Positions 1 through 9,730 of a DNA stretch of 64,000 nt are shown piece by piece (the first letter of the stretch is position 1; each line of letters begins with the position of its first letter). This stretch comes from Planctomycetaceae bacterium (GTDB taxonomy: Bacteria; Planctomycetota; Planctomycetia; Planctomycetales; Planctomycetaceae), in contig PBSL01000058.1 of the NCBI GenBank assembly GCA_002726205.1, forward strand, positions 35,249-99,248, read 5' to 3'. Position numbers and translations under genes: made by a program. The notes below the pieces were generated by a model, which worked only from the letters and a program-made list of their open reading frames with translations, did no database searches and had not been told where the DNA came from.

Positions 1-684
1 TTCCAGCAGCAGTGCGGCCCCTCGCACATCGCCGGAGAATGGGCCGACCTGGTCCAGAGAGCTGGCGAAGGCGACCAGCCCGTAACGGCTGACCCGTCCG
101 TAGGTCGGCTTCAGCCCGACAACGCCGCAAAACGACGCCGGCTGCCGGATCGATCCGCCGGTGTCACTGCCCACGGCCAGCGGGGCCATTCCGGCAGCGA
201 CGGCCGCGGCCGAGCCGCCACTGGAACCGCCGGCGGCACAGTCGAGTCGCCAGGGTGTTCGGGTCGGCCCGAACGCCGAGTTCTCGGTCGTCGATCCCAT
301 CGCGAATTCGTCCATGTTCGTCTTGCCGATCAGCACCGCATCGGCACGGCGAAGCCGTTCGACAACGTGGGCATCGTAGGGCGGAACCCAGCCTTGCAGC
401 ATCCGGCTGGCACACGTCGTGGGTTGCCCTCTGGTGGCCAGGACATCCTTGACCGCCACCGGCAGTCCGGCCAGGAGTCCCAGCGGCTCACCGGCCTCCC
501 GACGCCGGTCGATCGCGGCCGCGGCCGCCAGGGCCGGCTCACTGTCGACGTGGAGAAATGCGCCGATCGCCGTGTCGTGCGCCGCGATCCTGTCCAGGCA
601 ATCCTGCGTCAGCCTCAACGAGGTCGTCTGACCATCGGTCAGTTGGTCGAGGAGAGTGGCGCTGGATTCCAGGGCGGTGGCCAT
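1..684 (-). CDS. gatA: Asp-tRNA(Asn)/Glu-tRNA(Gln) amidotransferase subunit A, 3' end beyond the window
   Basis: GatA is the amidase subunit of the cytoplasmic GatCAB complex, which releases ammonia from glutamine and amidates mischarged Glu-tRNA(Gln) or Asp-tRNA(Asn). The first 228 codons are visible, starting at an ATG at 684-682. The frame stays open to base 1, so the C-terminal half lies outside the window. Amidase-signature features are clear: VAVKD carries the catalytic Lys, followed by [13 protein letters not shown] and the Gly/Ser-rich [14 protein letters not shown] with the cis-Ser and nucleophilic Ser, then [13 protein letters not shown]. The start lies 5 bases past the gatC stop, so the two genes are probably one transcript. 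gatB is not in the window. Confidence 0.96.
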   Translation of the reverse strand, partial: MATALESSATLLDQLTDGQTTSLRLTQDCLDRIAAHDTAIGAFLHVDSEPALAAAAAIDRRREAGEPLGLLAGLPVAVKDVLATRGQPTTCASRMLQGWVPPYDAHVVERLRRADAVLIGKTNMDEFAMGSTTENSAFGPTRTPWRLDCAAGGSSGGSAAAVAAGMAPLAVGSDTGGSIRQPASFCGVVGLKPTYGRVSRYGLVAFASSLDQVGPFSGDVRGAALLLE

Positions 685-688
685 CGGG

Positions 689-1021
689 TCATTCTGCCCT
701 GGGATCGAGAATCGGCGGGACCAGGAAGTAGGATCCGTCGTGGTGCGGGGCACCAGAAAGCGCGTCGTCGCGCGACAGCGACGTGGTGGGGAGATCCTCC
801 CGCAGGACACTGTTCAATCCCATCGCTCCGGCCACCGGTTCGACTCCCTCGGTGTCAGCCTCGTCCAGGACACCGACGTAGTCGAGGATCTGGGTCAGCT
901 GGCTCGTGAAGCTCTCGACCTCGGATTCGGCCAGGTGCAGCCGCGCCAGGCGGGCTACCTTGAGCACAACGTCGCGGGTCAGTTCAGGGACAAGCGGTTC
1001 AGCTTGAGACGAGTCGGACAT
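689..1021 (-). CDS. gatC: Asp-tRNA(Asn)/Glu-tRNA(Gln) amidotransferase subunit C
   Basis: This is the small (110 aa) belt subunit that holds GatA and GatB together in GatCAB. The sequence [16 protein letters not shown] followed by [14 protein letters not shown] is the typical GatC N-terminal helix pair, and the C-terminal part has the usual LREDLP and YFLVPPIL elements. The ATG at 1021 (MSDSSQ) is preferred to an upstream in-frame start because it gives normal family length. It sits directly upstream of gatA on the same strand, the common gatC-gatA order. Confidence 0.94.
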   Translation of the reverse strand: MSDSSQAEPLVPELTRDVVLKVARLARLHLAESEVESFTSQLTQILDYVGVLDEADTEGVEPVAGAMGLNSVLREDLPTTSLSRDDALSGAPHHDGSYFLVPPILDPRAE

Positions 1022-1087
1022 GACATCCCTCGCGCGAAAACCGTCGGACCGTTCGAGCCAATCAACGCGGGCAAGCCCCACTGCAAC

Positions 1088-1357
1088 TCAGTCGGCCGAG
1101 GGTGCTGCTTCGCTGAACGCCTTCCGCACGACCGCTTTCTGAATAACACCATTGCGAATGCAGCGAGTGCAGACGCGACGGGTCACGACGCCGCCACCTT
1201 GCTGGATCCGGATTTTCTGCAGGTTCGGCTTGAACTGTCGCCGGCTGATCCCGGTCGTCTTGCGGCCGTTTCCGCCAAGGTACTTTGCCTTGCCCCGCTG
1301 TGACACGCGATTGCCAACCTGGGGCGTCTTCCCGCAAATCGCACACTGCTGGCCCAT
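1088..1357 (-). CDS. rpmB: 50S ribosomal protein L28 (zinc-binding form)
   Basis: This is bL28 of the large ribosomal subunit, 89 aa when read from the ATG at 1357 ([10 protein letters not shown]). An in-frame extension upstream is not needed for family length. The N-terminal CAIC and the later CTRC give two CxxC pairs, so this is the zinc-ribbon (C+) version of L28. The core [17 protein letters not shown] and [10 protein letters not shown] are typical L28 sequence. It lies between ribBA and gatC on the same strand, with 66 bases to gatC, so it may be co-transcribed with gatCA. Confidence 0.95.
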   Translation of the reverse strand: MGQQCAICGKTPQVGNRVSQRGKAKYLGGNGRKTTGISRRQFKPNLQKIRIQQGGGVVTRRVCTRCIRNGVIQKAVVRKAFSEAAPSAD

Positions 1358-1433
1358 GATCTGGCTCCTCGCGGTCAAAAACAACCAGCGGAAATGGTCG
1401 TGTCCCCAAGGCGGGGAACCGCAAGTATAGTGG

Positions 1434-2723
1434 TCAGTCGTCAGGTTGCAAGTTGTCCGCGGTGGCCTCGGTAGCCGTGGTCGGCCCGTGGATCGCCGAA
1501 TCGGGAATCGCGTGTCCGAGTTTTTCTCGCTTCGTCGTCATGTAGACGGCACGGTGTGTCTCCGGCGGCACGACGATCGGGACTTGCTCGACGACTTGCA
1601 GGTCCCAGGCGGGGAACGCGTCGGACTTCTTCGGGTTGTTGGTCAACAGGCGGATGTCGGTCAGGCCGAGATCCTTGAGAATCTGCAGGCCGATCATGTA
1701 GTCCCGCATGTCCGCCTTGAAACCCAGCTTGTGATTGGCCTCGACGGTGTCATAGCCCTGGTCCTGCAACTGGTAGGCCTTCAGCTTCGACACCAGCCCG
1801 ATTCCTCGCCCTTCCTGCGGCAGGTAAACCACCGCGCCGGTGCCCTCCTGGCTGATCATCTTCATGGCCAGGTGCAACTGGTCGCCACAATCACATCGCA
1901 GCGATTCCAGTACATCACCGGTGAAACACGAGGAATGCATCCGCACCAGCGGTGCCTCGGCCGACTGCAGGTCGCCCCAGACAATCGCCAGTGGCTGCTG
2001 GTCCTCGTGGTTGATGGAGTACGATATGACCTGGGTCGGGCCGTAGCGTGTCACGATCGGCACCTCCACCTCGCGCGACACCAGCCGCTCACGCAACCGC
2101 CGGTGCCGGATCAACTCTTCAATAGAGATGATCGGCATTCCGAACTCGCGGGCAATTCCCTGGAGTTCCATGCTGTCGGCCATGCCGTCGCCGTGTTGCG
2201 AGAGAATCTCGATCAGGCAGCCGACAGGTTTGCGATCGGCCATCCGCAACAGGTCGACAGTCGCCTCGGTGTGGCCCGCCCGACGCAGCACACCACCGGG
2301 CTTGGCCAGCAGGGTGTTGGTGTGACCGGGACGGATGAAGTCCTTGGGTCGACTCTCTTCCCGGCTGATCGCCTGGATCGTCAAGGCGCGGTTGGCCGTG
2401 CTGACGCCTGTGCCGGACTGGTGGTGATCGACGGGCGTCAGAAAGTGAGTCCGTGGCAGGGGGCCGTTTCCATGAGATTCGGCCAACGGTGCCAACTGCA
2501 GCCGCTCGGAAATCTCCTCGGCCATCGGCACGCAGAGCACACCGCTGCCGTGCCTGAGCATGAAATCCACCTGTTCCGCGGTGATCGATTCCGCGGCACA
2601 GATGAAATCGCCCTCGTTCTCGCGCTCGGCCGCATCCACGACGATGATCATCAACCCGCGACGCAAAGCCTCCAGCGCCTCGTCGATCGTGTTGTATCGA
2701 ATCTCGCTTTGCCAATCACTCAT
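1434..2723 (-). CDS. ribBA: Bifunctional 3,4-dihydroxy-2-butanone-4-phosphate synthase / GTP cyclohydrolase II
   Basis: This protein (429 aa from the ATG at 2723) makes both early riboflavin precursors. Residues 1-205 are the RibB domain, which converts ribulose 5-phosphate to [12 protein letters not shown] at 33-40 and GHTEATVDL near 150. Residues 210-429 are the RibA domain, which opens GTP: zinc cysteines at 266, 277 and 279 in [17 protein letters not shown], and the [10 protein letters not shown] loop at 301-310. All key residues are present, so both activities are expected. An upstream in-frame ATG at 2768 would add 15 residues with no family support. Other rib genes are not nearby. Confidence 0.96.
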   Translation of the reverse strand: MSDWQSEIRYNTIDEALEALRRGLMIIVVDAAERENEGDFICAAESITAEQVDFMLRHGSGVLCVPMAEEISERLQLAPLAESHGNGPLPRTHFLTPVDHHQSGTGVSTANRALTIQAISREESRPKDFIRPGHTNTLLAKPGGVLRRAGHTEATVDLLRMADRKPVGCLIEILSQHGDGMADSMELQGIAREFGMPIISIEELIRHRRLRERLVSREVEVPIVTRYGPTQVISYSINHEDQQPLAIVWGDLQSAEAPLVRMHSSCFTGDVLESLRCDCGDQLHLAMKMISQEGTGAVVYLPQEGRGIGLVSKLKAYQLQDQGYDTVEANHKLGFKADMRDYMIGLQILKDLGLTDIRLLTNNPKKSDAFPAWDLQVVEQVPIVVPPETHRAVYMTTKREKLGHAIPDSAIHGPTTATEATADNLQPDD

Positions 2724-3219
2724 TCGGTTTCCCCGGTGACAACTCGACCGGAGTCCTCCAGCCCGCATGACATACCAGCCTCCACTGTACTGTACGCGAC
2801 TGCTGCATGTAACAGGTCACGTGCCCGGATCCGGCCCCGGTTCACCGGGCGAGAGAAAACAATCCGGCGACGATCAACGCGGAGCCACCCCGGATTTCGG
2901 GGAACCTGGAACTGTTTGACTATTTGATGAATATTGATATGTTGTCGCCGACGTGCAGCAGGCTGTTGCACGTTTCCGAGGATAATGGGTATCATGTGCT
3001 GTGGTCCTTCGGGACCTCCCGCCTCAATAACCTGCCAACAAAGCGACGTACGATCGCAAAATGTCCTCACCGAACACCCTGGTGTGAGTTGATCACTTCC
3101 AACATCTGCCCGGGTCGTCGGTGGTTTCAGGAACCAAGCACGCTCGAAGTCAGACGGTAACAACGGACTGGGACGCACCGCCGTTTGCGGTGTTGACTTG
3201 TAACGAGAGGAATTTTCGC
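2724..3219. other. Intergenic region between ribBA and the exported-protein operon
   Basis: No convincing gene was seen in these 496 bases, which separate divergent genes. The middle is AT-richer than its surroundings and holds a promoter-like element at 2916-2943. A short GGTCC-TTCG-GGACC hairpin with a UUCG-type loop lies at 3003-3016 in what would be the leader of the gene starting at 3220. It has no T-run, so it is not called a terminator. Confidence 0.6.
2916..2943 (+). promoter_or_regulatory. Candidate sigma-70-type promoter for the 3220-13318 operon
   Basis: TTGACT at 2916-2921 is followed after 16 bases by TATGTT at 2938-2943, in a locally AT-rich stretch of an otherwise GC-rich region. 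It faces the gene at 3220 and implies a leader of about 270 bases. This is called by pattern only. Confidence 0.4.
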
Positions 3220-5733
3220 ATGGGTCGGATCTTGAACAGGCTGGTTTTGAGCACGGTGGTTACCGTGCTGTCTCTGTCGCTGGTGGCTTCGGCTGCTGCT
3301 CCGATAAAGCCCAAGGGGCTGGGAGATCCCGGTACTCTGACATCGCTGAAGGTCGCTCCCAACCTCAAGGGGGTTGGGATCACGGTTCGAGGCCGCGATG
3401 CCCGTCAGCAGTTGTATGTCACCGGAGTCTACTCCAGTGGCCAACTGCGTGATCACACCCATTCGGTCAAGTACAAGGCCGCCCCGGCCGGGATCGTTAC
3501 CGTCGACAAGAGTGGCCTGGTGATACCGGTGAGCGACGGCGATGCCGTGGTGACCGCGATCGGTGCCGGCGGAAAGACCGCCACACTGAAGGTTCGCGTC
3601 GAAGGCGTGGTCAAGCAGATCCCGATCAACTTCGGGAACCAGATCGTACCGATCTTTACCAAGCTCGGCTGCAACAGCGGCGGATGCCACGGCAAGGCGA
3701 GTGGCCAGAACGGTTTCAAGTTGTCGCTGCTGGGTTTCTACCCCAATGACGATTTCGAGTTCCTGGTCAAGGAGGGGCGCGGTCGTCGGTTGTCTCCCTC
3801 GTCACCGGCAAGCAGCCTGCTGCTGACGAAATCCGTCGGCAGTTCACCGCACGGTGGCGGCAAGCGAATGGACGTTGGGAGCTACGAGTACCGGATGGTC
3901 TTTCGCTGGATCGAGCAGGGCATGCCCGAGGGCAGCGACTCGGATCCGGTCGTGGTCAATATCAAATGCTACCCCGCCACACGCCTGATGAATCCCGGCA
4001 GTGATCAGCAGATCACCACGATCGCCACCTACAGCGACGGCACCGTCGAGGATGTCACCCGGATGGCGCTCTACGAGGCCAACGACACCGAGATGGCCGA
4101 GGCGACCGTGACCGGACTGATCAAGACGCTCGATCTGGCCGGCGAAGTCGCCATCATGGCTCGTTACCAGGGGCAGGTGGCGACCTTCCGTGCCACGGTG
4201 CCGCTGGGAGCCGAACTCGGGCAGTTGCCCGCCGAAAAGAACCTGATCGACAAGGCCGTCTTCGGCAAGCTCAAGCTGCTGGGGATTCCCGCTTCACCGG
4301 TCTGCGACGACGCCACGTTCATGCGTCGGGTGCATGTCGACGTGACCGGGACCCTGCCCGCCCAGGTAGACGTTGCCAAGTTCCTGGCCGACAAGGACCC
4401 CAAGAAACGGGACAAGATGATCGACCGTCTGCTCGACAGTCCCGAGTACGCCGACTATTTCACCAACAAGTGGAACATGGTCCTGCGGAACAAGAAGCGG
4501 GGCAACGACGACACCGGGTCGACCTACGCCTTCTACCGCTGGATCTGGAACAGCCTCTATACCAATCGGCCTTACGATCAGTTTGTCCGTGAGATCATTG
4601 CGGCGTCGGGCCAGTGGACCGAGTCGCCGGCGGTTGTCTGGTATCGCGAGGTCGACCAGGTCAATGAGCAGGTCGAGGACACGGCGCAGCTGTTTCTCGG
4701 ATTGCGGATCCAGTGTGCCCGCTGCCATCACCACCCCTTCGAGCGGTGGAGCCAGAACGACTACTACGGTTTCTCGGCCTTCTTCAGCCGGGTGACCAAG
4801 AAGAACATCAACCTGCCTGGCTTCTCTCGCCAGGCACGCGATCGCCGGATTGTTCACAATCCCGGCAGCGCCACTGCGAAGAATCCCCGCAACGGCCTCA
4901 GCCTCAAGCCGGCCGGTCTGGGTTCAGAACCGCTGGAGATCGCAGCCGACCGGGATCCCCGGCAACTGCTGGCTGACTGGATGGCAAAGAAGGACAACCC
5001 GTTCTTCGCCCACGCCCTGGTCAATCGCTACTGGAAGCACTTCTTTGATCGAGGCATTGTCGAACCCGAAGATGACATGCGGGCGACCAACCCGCCGTCG
5101 AATCCTCAGCTGCTGGAAGGGTTGGCCGGGCACTTCATCACGAGTGGTTTCGACCTGAAGGGGCTGGTGCGGACGATCTGTCAGTCGAATACCTACCAGC
5201 TCAGCTCGCTGCCGAACGACCACAACCTCAAGGACAAGCAGAACTTCTCGCGGTACTACCCGAAGCGACTGACCGCCGAGGTGCTCTACGATGCCTTCCA
5301 CCAGGTCACCGGGACCACCCAGGGCTACGGCGGGCTGCCTGTTGGCACCCGGGCCGTGCAGCTGCCCGATCCGTCGAAGGGTCCCTACTTCCTGAAGGTC
5401 TTTGGACAGCCCCAGGCGGATACCGCTTGCGAGTGTGAGCGGTCGCAGGAGGCCAACCTGGCCCAGAGCCTGCACCTGCTCAACAGTTCCGAGGTCCAGA
5501 ACAAAATCGCCAACGGCAGTGGCCGCGCGGCAAAACTGGCCGGAGAAAAGGAACGAGCCAACGACGACAAGGTCAAGGAACTCTATCGCTGGGTCTACTC
5601 CCGGCAACCTGACTCCGACGAGATGAAGATCGCCCTGGCGCACCTTGCCAAGCACGAGAAGAACGTCAAGGTCGCCTGGGAGGATATTGTCTGGGCCCTG
5701 ATCAATACCAAGGAATTCCTCTTCAACCACTAG
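3220..5733 (+). CDS. Exported DUF1549/DUF1553 protein with Ig-like and cytochrome-like N-terminal domains
   Basis: This is a planctomycete-type protein of 837 aa. The ATG at 3220 is chosen because it follows an AGAGGA ribosome site and opens a signal peptide (about residues 1-27). A Big2-like beta domain lies at about 35-130. A planctomycete cytochrome-like domain follows, with GCNSGGCHG near residue 150; this is a C-x4-C-H pattern rather than CxxCH. DUF1549 spans roughly 345-540 and includes CARCHHHPF near residue 500. DUF1553 spans roughly 590-810 and contains the usual DTACECERS and LLNS elements. The biochemical role of the family is not established. Family neighbours are usually DUF1501 proteins, but here it heads a run with a PPC protein and a cytochrome/WD40 protein. 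Confidence 0.9.
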   Translation: MGRILNRLVLSTVVTVLSLSLVASAAAPIKPKGLGDPGTLTSLKVAPNLKGVGITVRGRDARQQLYVTGVYSSGQLRDHTHSVKYKAAPAGIVTVDKSGLVIPVSDGDAVVTAIGAGGKTATLKVRVEGVVKQIPINFGNQIVPIFTKLGCNSGGCHGKASGQNGFKLSLLGFYPNDDFEFLVKEGRGRRLSPSSPASSLLLTKSVGSSPHGGGKRMDVGSYEYRMVFRWIEQGMPEGSDSDPVVVNIKCYPATRLMNPGSDQQITTIATYSDGTVEDVTRMALYEANDTEMAEATVTGLIKTLDLAGEVAIMARYQGQVATFRATVPLGAELGQLPAEKNLIDKAVFGKLKLLGIPASPVCDDATFMRRVHVDVTGTLPAQVDVAKFLADKDPKKRDKMIDRLLDSPEYADYFTNKWNMVLRNKKRGNDDTGSTYAFYRWIWNSLYTNRPYDQFVREIIAASGQWTESPAVVWYREVDQVNEQVEDTAQLFLGLRIQCARCHHHPFERWSQNDYYGFSAFFSRVTKKNINLPGFSRQARDRRIVHNPGSATAKNPRNGLSLKPAGLGSEPLEIAADRDPRQLLADWMAKKDNPFFAHALVNRYWKHFFDRGIVEPEDDMRATNPPSNPQLLEGLAGHFITSGFDLKGLVRTICQSNTYQLSSLPNDHNLKDKQNFSRYYPKRLTAEVLYDAFHQVTGTTQGYGGLPVGTRAVQLPDPSKGPYFLKVFGQPQADTACECERSQEANLAQSLHLLNSSEVQNKIANGSGRAAKLAGEKERANDDKVKELYRWVYSRQPDSDEMKIALAHLAKHEKNVKVAWEDIVWALINTKEFLFNH

Positions 5734-5784
5734 TCACCAACGGGTGGCTGGCGAGGGGATTTCCATCCACGCCATAACGTGAAG

Positions 5785-5817
5785 GAAACCCGGTTTCGCC
5801 TGGAGCCGGGTTTCTTT
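5785..5817 (+). terminator. Candidate terminator after the DUF1549/DUF1553 gene
   Basis: GAAACCCGG at 5785-5793 pairs perfectly with CCGGGTTTC at 5806-5814 across a 12-base loop, and a pyrimidine-rich TTCCT stretch follows. The T-run is short, so it may be only a partial terminator or a processing hairpin. Confidence 0.55.
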
Positions 5818-5971
5818 CCTACCTACCCCCGACCTACCCCGAACTGACCCTGGCCCGCCAGGGTTTCCCGCGTCGATCCGGTTCCACGTTGCCTGCTGGT
5901 CAACATCTTGCCAACGGGACAGCACGTTCAACCCGGAAATTCCCGCACACCGATGACAACCGCAGGAAGGC

Positions 5972-8900
5972 ATGCCCATGTCATTCGCCCCGCTCAACGA
6001 CTTGCAACGACTCGGATCGGTTTTGGTCCTGGCCCTGGCCACGCTGCTGGCAACCGACACGGCTCAGGCCCAGTTGCCGCAAACGCGGCTCCAGTCGGTC
6101 TTTCCACCAGGTGGTCAGATCGGGAGCACCGTGGAACTGACGGTCGCCGGGGCGGATATCGACGAGGTCAACGCGATGTCGTTCTCGCACCCGGGAATCA
6201 CCGCCGTGCAGAAGACGACCGAGGCGAACGGGAAAAAGACACCCGTCGCCAACACGTTCGTCGTCAAGATCGACGGAAAGGTCCCCGCAGGATTCTACGA
6301 TGTCCGTATCAGTGGACTCTTCGGTACCAGCAACCCGCGGACATTCGCCGTTTCGTCGCGAAAGCACTTGCGGGAATCCGAGGCCAACAACGCGTTCACC
6401 GAAGCCGACGAGATGGAACTGGGCAGCACCCTGGCCGGGCAAATCGGTGCGGCTGCCGACGTGGATTACCTGAAATTCACCGGCAAGCAGGGGCAGCGGG
6501 TCATCATCGACTGCCAGGCCGTGCGGATCGACACGCAGTTGAACGCGGTCGTGGAGGTCTATCGCCACACCGGAAACCGGGTTCAGAGATTGGCTTTCGG
6601 ACGCCGTCAAATCGGTCACGATCCCCTGGCGGATGTCACGTTGCCGGCTGATGGCGAGTACATCGTGCGGATTTTCGACGAGAGGTACAGCGGGGGCGGT
6701 ACGTACGGTTACCTGTTGACGGCTCACACCGGGCCGCACATCGACTATGTGCAACCGGCCGCCGGCGAACCCGGAAAAACCGGGACTTTCACACTGTTTG
6801 GCCGCAACCTGACCGGGGGGCAACCGTCCGGCGTCCGTATCGACGGCCGTGAACTGCAGAGGCTGGTCGTCAAGATCGCCGTTCCCAAGACCGGGCTCGA
6901 CCGGACCATCGGCGGTCGTGTCGAGGCGGTCAGTGCCGGACTGGATGCCTTCGAGTATTCACTGAAGACCGATTCGGGCGTCTCCAACCCCGTGCCGATC
7001 TACTTCACCAGCGGGGCGACGGCTGTTGAAGCCGAGCCCAACAACACCGCCGAGAAGGCACAGAAGATCCAGGTGCCCGGCGAGGTGACCGGCCAATTCC
7101 AGTCCCGCGGCGACGAGGATGTTTTCGAGTTCGCAGCGAAGGCCGGCGACGCCTATTGGCTGGAAGTCTTCTCGCAGCGGATCGGCGCCCCGGCCGATCC
7201 GTACCTGATCGTTGACCAGGTCCAGGTGGACAAGGAGGGCAAGGAAACCGCCCCGAAACGATTGACGGCCCAGGATGACAACGGGGCCAACCTCTTCGGT
7301 AACCACTTCGATACGCTGACCGACGATCCCGTCTACAAGTTCACCGCACCGGCCGAGGGCAAGTACCGGATCACCGTTCGCGATCGCAACTTCGAGGCCC
7401 GTGGGTCGGCCCGCATGGTCTACCGCCTGGCGATCCGCAAGGAAACTCGTGATTTCCGTGTCGTGGTCGTTCCCACGTCCCAGAACACCGGGGCGAACAG
7501 CAACACCGCGGTGAGTTTCGGCGTCGGCCTGAGAAAGGGCGATCACTTCGTCGTTCGCGCGTTGGCCTTCCGTCGGGATGGGTTCAACGGGGAGATCGAG
7601 ATCACTGCCGAGGGACTTCCCAAGGGGGTCATCTGCAAGGGGACCACGATCGGTGCAGGTCAAACCAGTGCGCCGCTGGTCTTTTCGGCCAGCGAAGATG
7701 CTCCCGAGTTGACAGCGGTCGTGAAATTGGTCGCGAAAGCTCGGGTTGAAGATCTTGCCAAGGTCAAGATAGTCACCGATGCCGGGAATGCCCTGACCGC
7801 CGCGGTTGCCGCGGTCCCAAAGGCTGCCGCCGCGATCGTGGCGGCGACTGGTCCGGCGAAGAAGGCTCTCGACGCGAGGACTGTTGCCGAGAAGAAGTAC
7901 AACGCCGAGAACACGGTCTCGACCGCTGCCGCCAAACTCAAGGCCACGGCCGACAAGAAGGTGGTGGACACCAAGAAGGCAGCCGCTGCCGCCGGGACCG
8001 CTGCCGCTGCGGCCAAGAAGAAATCGACCGCTGCGGCCAAGGCTCTTGCTGATGCCCAGGCGGCCGCGAAGAAGGCCGCCGATGATGCAGCCAAGAAGAA
8101 GGCGGCCGCTGCGGTCAAGGCCGCCACCACGGCCAAGGCCGCCGCCGACAAGGCGGCTGCCGATACCGCCAAGACGGCCACGACCACCAAGAAGGCCGCC
8201 GACGACGCGGCCAAGGCCAAGACCGCTGCCGACAAGAAGGCGACCGACACCGCCAACCTCACCAAGGCCTCCAAGAGCGTTTTGGACAAGGCCGACGCCG
8301 CTTCCAAGGCCGCGCAGGCCAAGCTGGTCGCCGCGCAGAAGGCCAAGACCGACGCCGACAAGAAGGTGGTGCAGACGACCGCTGCACTGGCTGCAGCCAA
8401 GACAGCCAGGGATGCTGCCGCGCGGCAGGTGACTCACATCGCCCGCACCGGGACCATCGTGATCGATGGCAACCAGAACCAGACGGCCGTTTCGCGACTG
8501 TCGCAGTCGCTGGTCGTTTCGGTCATGAAGGAAAAGGCTCCCTTCCAGGCGCAGACGAATATCTTTCGCGTTGATGCCAACCGCAACCGGCAGATCCTTG
8601 TTCCCGTCAAGCTGGCCAAGAGAGACGGATTCGACAACAAGGTGACCCTGACATTCGTCGGGCAGCCCAAGAATATCCAGGTTCAGAACAAGCCGATCAA
8701 CAAGGGCAAGAACTCGGAGGTCCTGCGGATCTTCCTGCCGGCCAACGCGCCCCTGGGAACTTATGCTCTGTATCTGAGGAGCCAGGGCGAGGTTGCCTAC
8801 CGTCGCAACGTCTTTCGTGTTGAGCGGGTCAAGGCCGAACAGACCAAGGTCACCGCGACCCTGAAACCAGCCGCCGACGCCTTGAAGGCTGCGACGGCCG

Positions 8901-9631
8901 TCAAGGTGAAAGCCGACAAGTTGGCTGCTGACACCGCGAAGGCTGCCGAAGCAGCGAAGAAGGCCGCCGCCGCCGCCGCCAAGAAACTGACCGACGCCCA
9001 GGCCGCGGCCAAGAAGGCCGCCGATGACGCGGCCAAGAAAAAGGCCGCCGCCGCCGTCAAGGCGGCGACAGAAGCCAAGGCCAAGGCCGACAAGCTGGCG
9101 GCCGATACCAAGAAAGCCGCCGATACGGCGGCCGCTGCCAAGGTCAAGTCCGACGCAACGGCCAAGCAGGCCACCGACAAGGACAAGGCCGCCAAGGCCG
9201 CCAAGGCCGCTGCCGACAAGGCCGTGACAGCGGCCAACAACGCGGCCAAGGCCAAGAAAGTCAACTCCTTTCCGGCCTCGACACCGATCGTGATCAGTAT
9301 TCGCAACAACCCCGCCACGCTGAAAGCCGACGTGCCCGGGAAAGGCGCCCTCAAACGAGGAGCCAAGATCGACGTCAAGGTCACCGTGACACGGGCCAAC
9401 GGTTTCACCGGTCCGGTGACACTCAGCCTGCCGCTGCCGCCGGGTGTTGCCGATGTCAGCGCCAAGGCGGTGACGATTCCCGCCGACAAGACCGCCGGCG
9501 TGCTGGCGATCTCTGCCGGCCCAAAGGCCACCGAGGGGGCACTGGCCAACATGGTCGTGCGGGCCACGATGCAGTACGACGGCCGCGAGGCGTTGGTGGA
9601 TCAGCCCGTCACGATCAAGGTGGCCAAGTAA
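5972..9631 (+). CDS. Exported PPC-domain protein with two long Ala/Lys-rich helical inserts
   Basis: The protein has 1219 aa and a signal peptide (hydrophobic LGSVLVLALATLLA, cleavage probably after AQA, about residue 33). It has PPC-type beta domains at about 135-235 (SEANNAFTEADEMELG) and 355-490 (VEAEPNNTAEKAQ), with further beta-rich segments after them. Two low-complexity stretches, about 603-819 and 963-1098, are built from Ala, Lys, Asp and Thr and should form long helices or coiled coils. Both interrupt otherwise beta-rich sequence. The helical parts contain two copies of a 26-residue peptide also found in the next gene. The function is unknown; by signal peptide and domains it is a secreted or surface protein. 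It probably acts with its neighbours at 3220 and 9731. Confidence 0.85.
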   Translation: MPMSFAPLNDLQRLGSVLVLALATLLATDTAQAQLPQTRLQSVFPPGGQIGSTVELTVAGADIDEVNAMSFSHPGITAVQKTTEANGKKTPVANTFVVKIDGKVPAGFYDVRISGLFGTSNPRTFAVSSRKHLRESEANNAFTEADEMELGSTLAGQIGAAADVDYLKFTGKQGQRVIIDCQAVRIDTQLNAVVEVYRHTGNRVQRLAFGRRQIGHDPLADVTLPADGEYIVRIFDERYSGGGTYGYLLTAHTGPHIDYVQPAAGEPGKTGTFTLFGRNLTGGQPSGVRIDGRELQRLVVKIAVPKTGLDRTIGGRVEAVSAGLDAFEYSLKTDSGVSNPVPIYFTSGATAVEAEPNNTAEKAQKIQVPGEVTGQFQSRGDEDVFEFAAKAGDAYWLEVFSQRIGAPADPYLIVDQVQVDKEGKETAPKRLTAQDDNGANLFGNHFDTLTDDPVYKFTAPAEGKYRITVRDRNFEARGSARMVYRLAIRKETRDFRVVVVPTSQNTGANSNTAVSFGVGLRKGDHFVVRALAFRRDGFNGEIEITAEGLPKGVICKGTTIGAGQTSAPLVFSASEDAPELTAVVKLVAKARVEDLAKVKIVTDAGNALTAAVAAVPKAAAAIVAATGPAKKALDARTVAEKKYNAENTVSTAAAKLKATADKKVVDTKKAAAAAGTAAAAAKKKSTAAAKALADAQAAAKKAADDAAKKKAAAAVKAATTAKAAADKAAADTAKTATTTKKAADDAAKAKTAADKKATDTANLTKASKSVLDKADAASKAAQAKLVAAQKAKTDADKKVVQTTAALAAAKTARDAAARQVTHIARTGTIVIDGNQNQTAVSRLSQSLVVSVMKEKAPFQAQTNIFRVDANRNRQILVPVKLAKRDGFDNKVTLTFVGQPKNIQVQNKPINKGKNSEVLRIFLPANAPLGTYALYLRSQGEVAYRRNVFRVERVKAEQTKVTATLKPAADALKAATAVKVKADKLAADTAKAAEAAKKAAAAAAKKLTDAQAAAKKAADDAAKKKAAAAVKAATEAKAKADKLAADTKKAADTAAAAKVKSDATAKQATDKDKAAKAAKAAADKAVTAANNAAKAKKVNSFPASTPIVISIRNNPATLKADVPGKGALKRGAKIDVKVTVTRANGFTGPVTLSLPLPPGVADVSAKAVTIPADKTAGVLAISAGPKATEGALANMVVRATMQYDGREALVDQPVTIKVAK
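8051..8128 (+). repeat. Copy 1 of a conserved 26-residue coil peptide (PPC protein)
   Basis: Codons 694-719 of the PPC-domain gene encode a peptide starting DAQAAAKKAADD and ending AAVKAAT. It is identical at protein level to copies at 8993-9070 and 11888-11965, but differs from the 8993 copy at about 13 of 26 codons, all synonymous. Confidence 0.85.
8993..9070 (+). repeat. Copy 2 of the 26-residue coil peptide (PPC protein)
   Basis: Codons 1008-1033 of the PPC-domain gene encode the same 26 residues as copy 1 and the copy in the WD40 gene. The preceding residues KKLT are shared with the WD40-gene copy but not with copy 1. Confidence 0.85.
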
Positions 9632-9730
9632 CGACTCGCGTAAACGTGGCAGCGGAGATCGCCTCCGCCGCCAACCGACGAACCACGGAAATTCCAACAG
9701 ACTGAAAGCCGATTTCGGGGGCACTGACAC

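Noticed and set aside
6959..9730. Long minus-strand open frame opposite the PPC gene
   Set aside because: It is antisense to a protein with a signal peptide and PPC domains. Its Gly/Leu/Arg-rich composition is what Ala/Lys-rich codons give in reverse.
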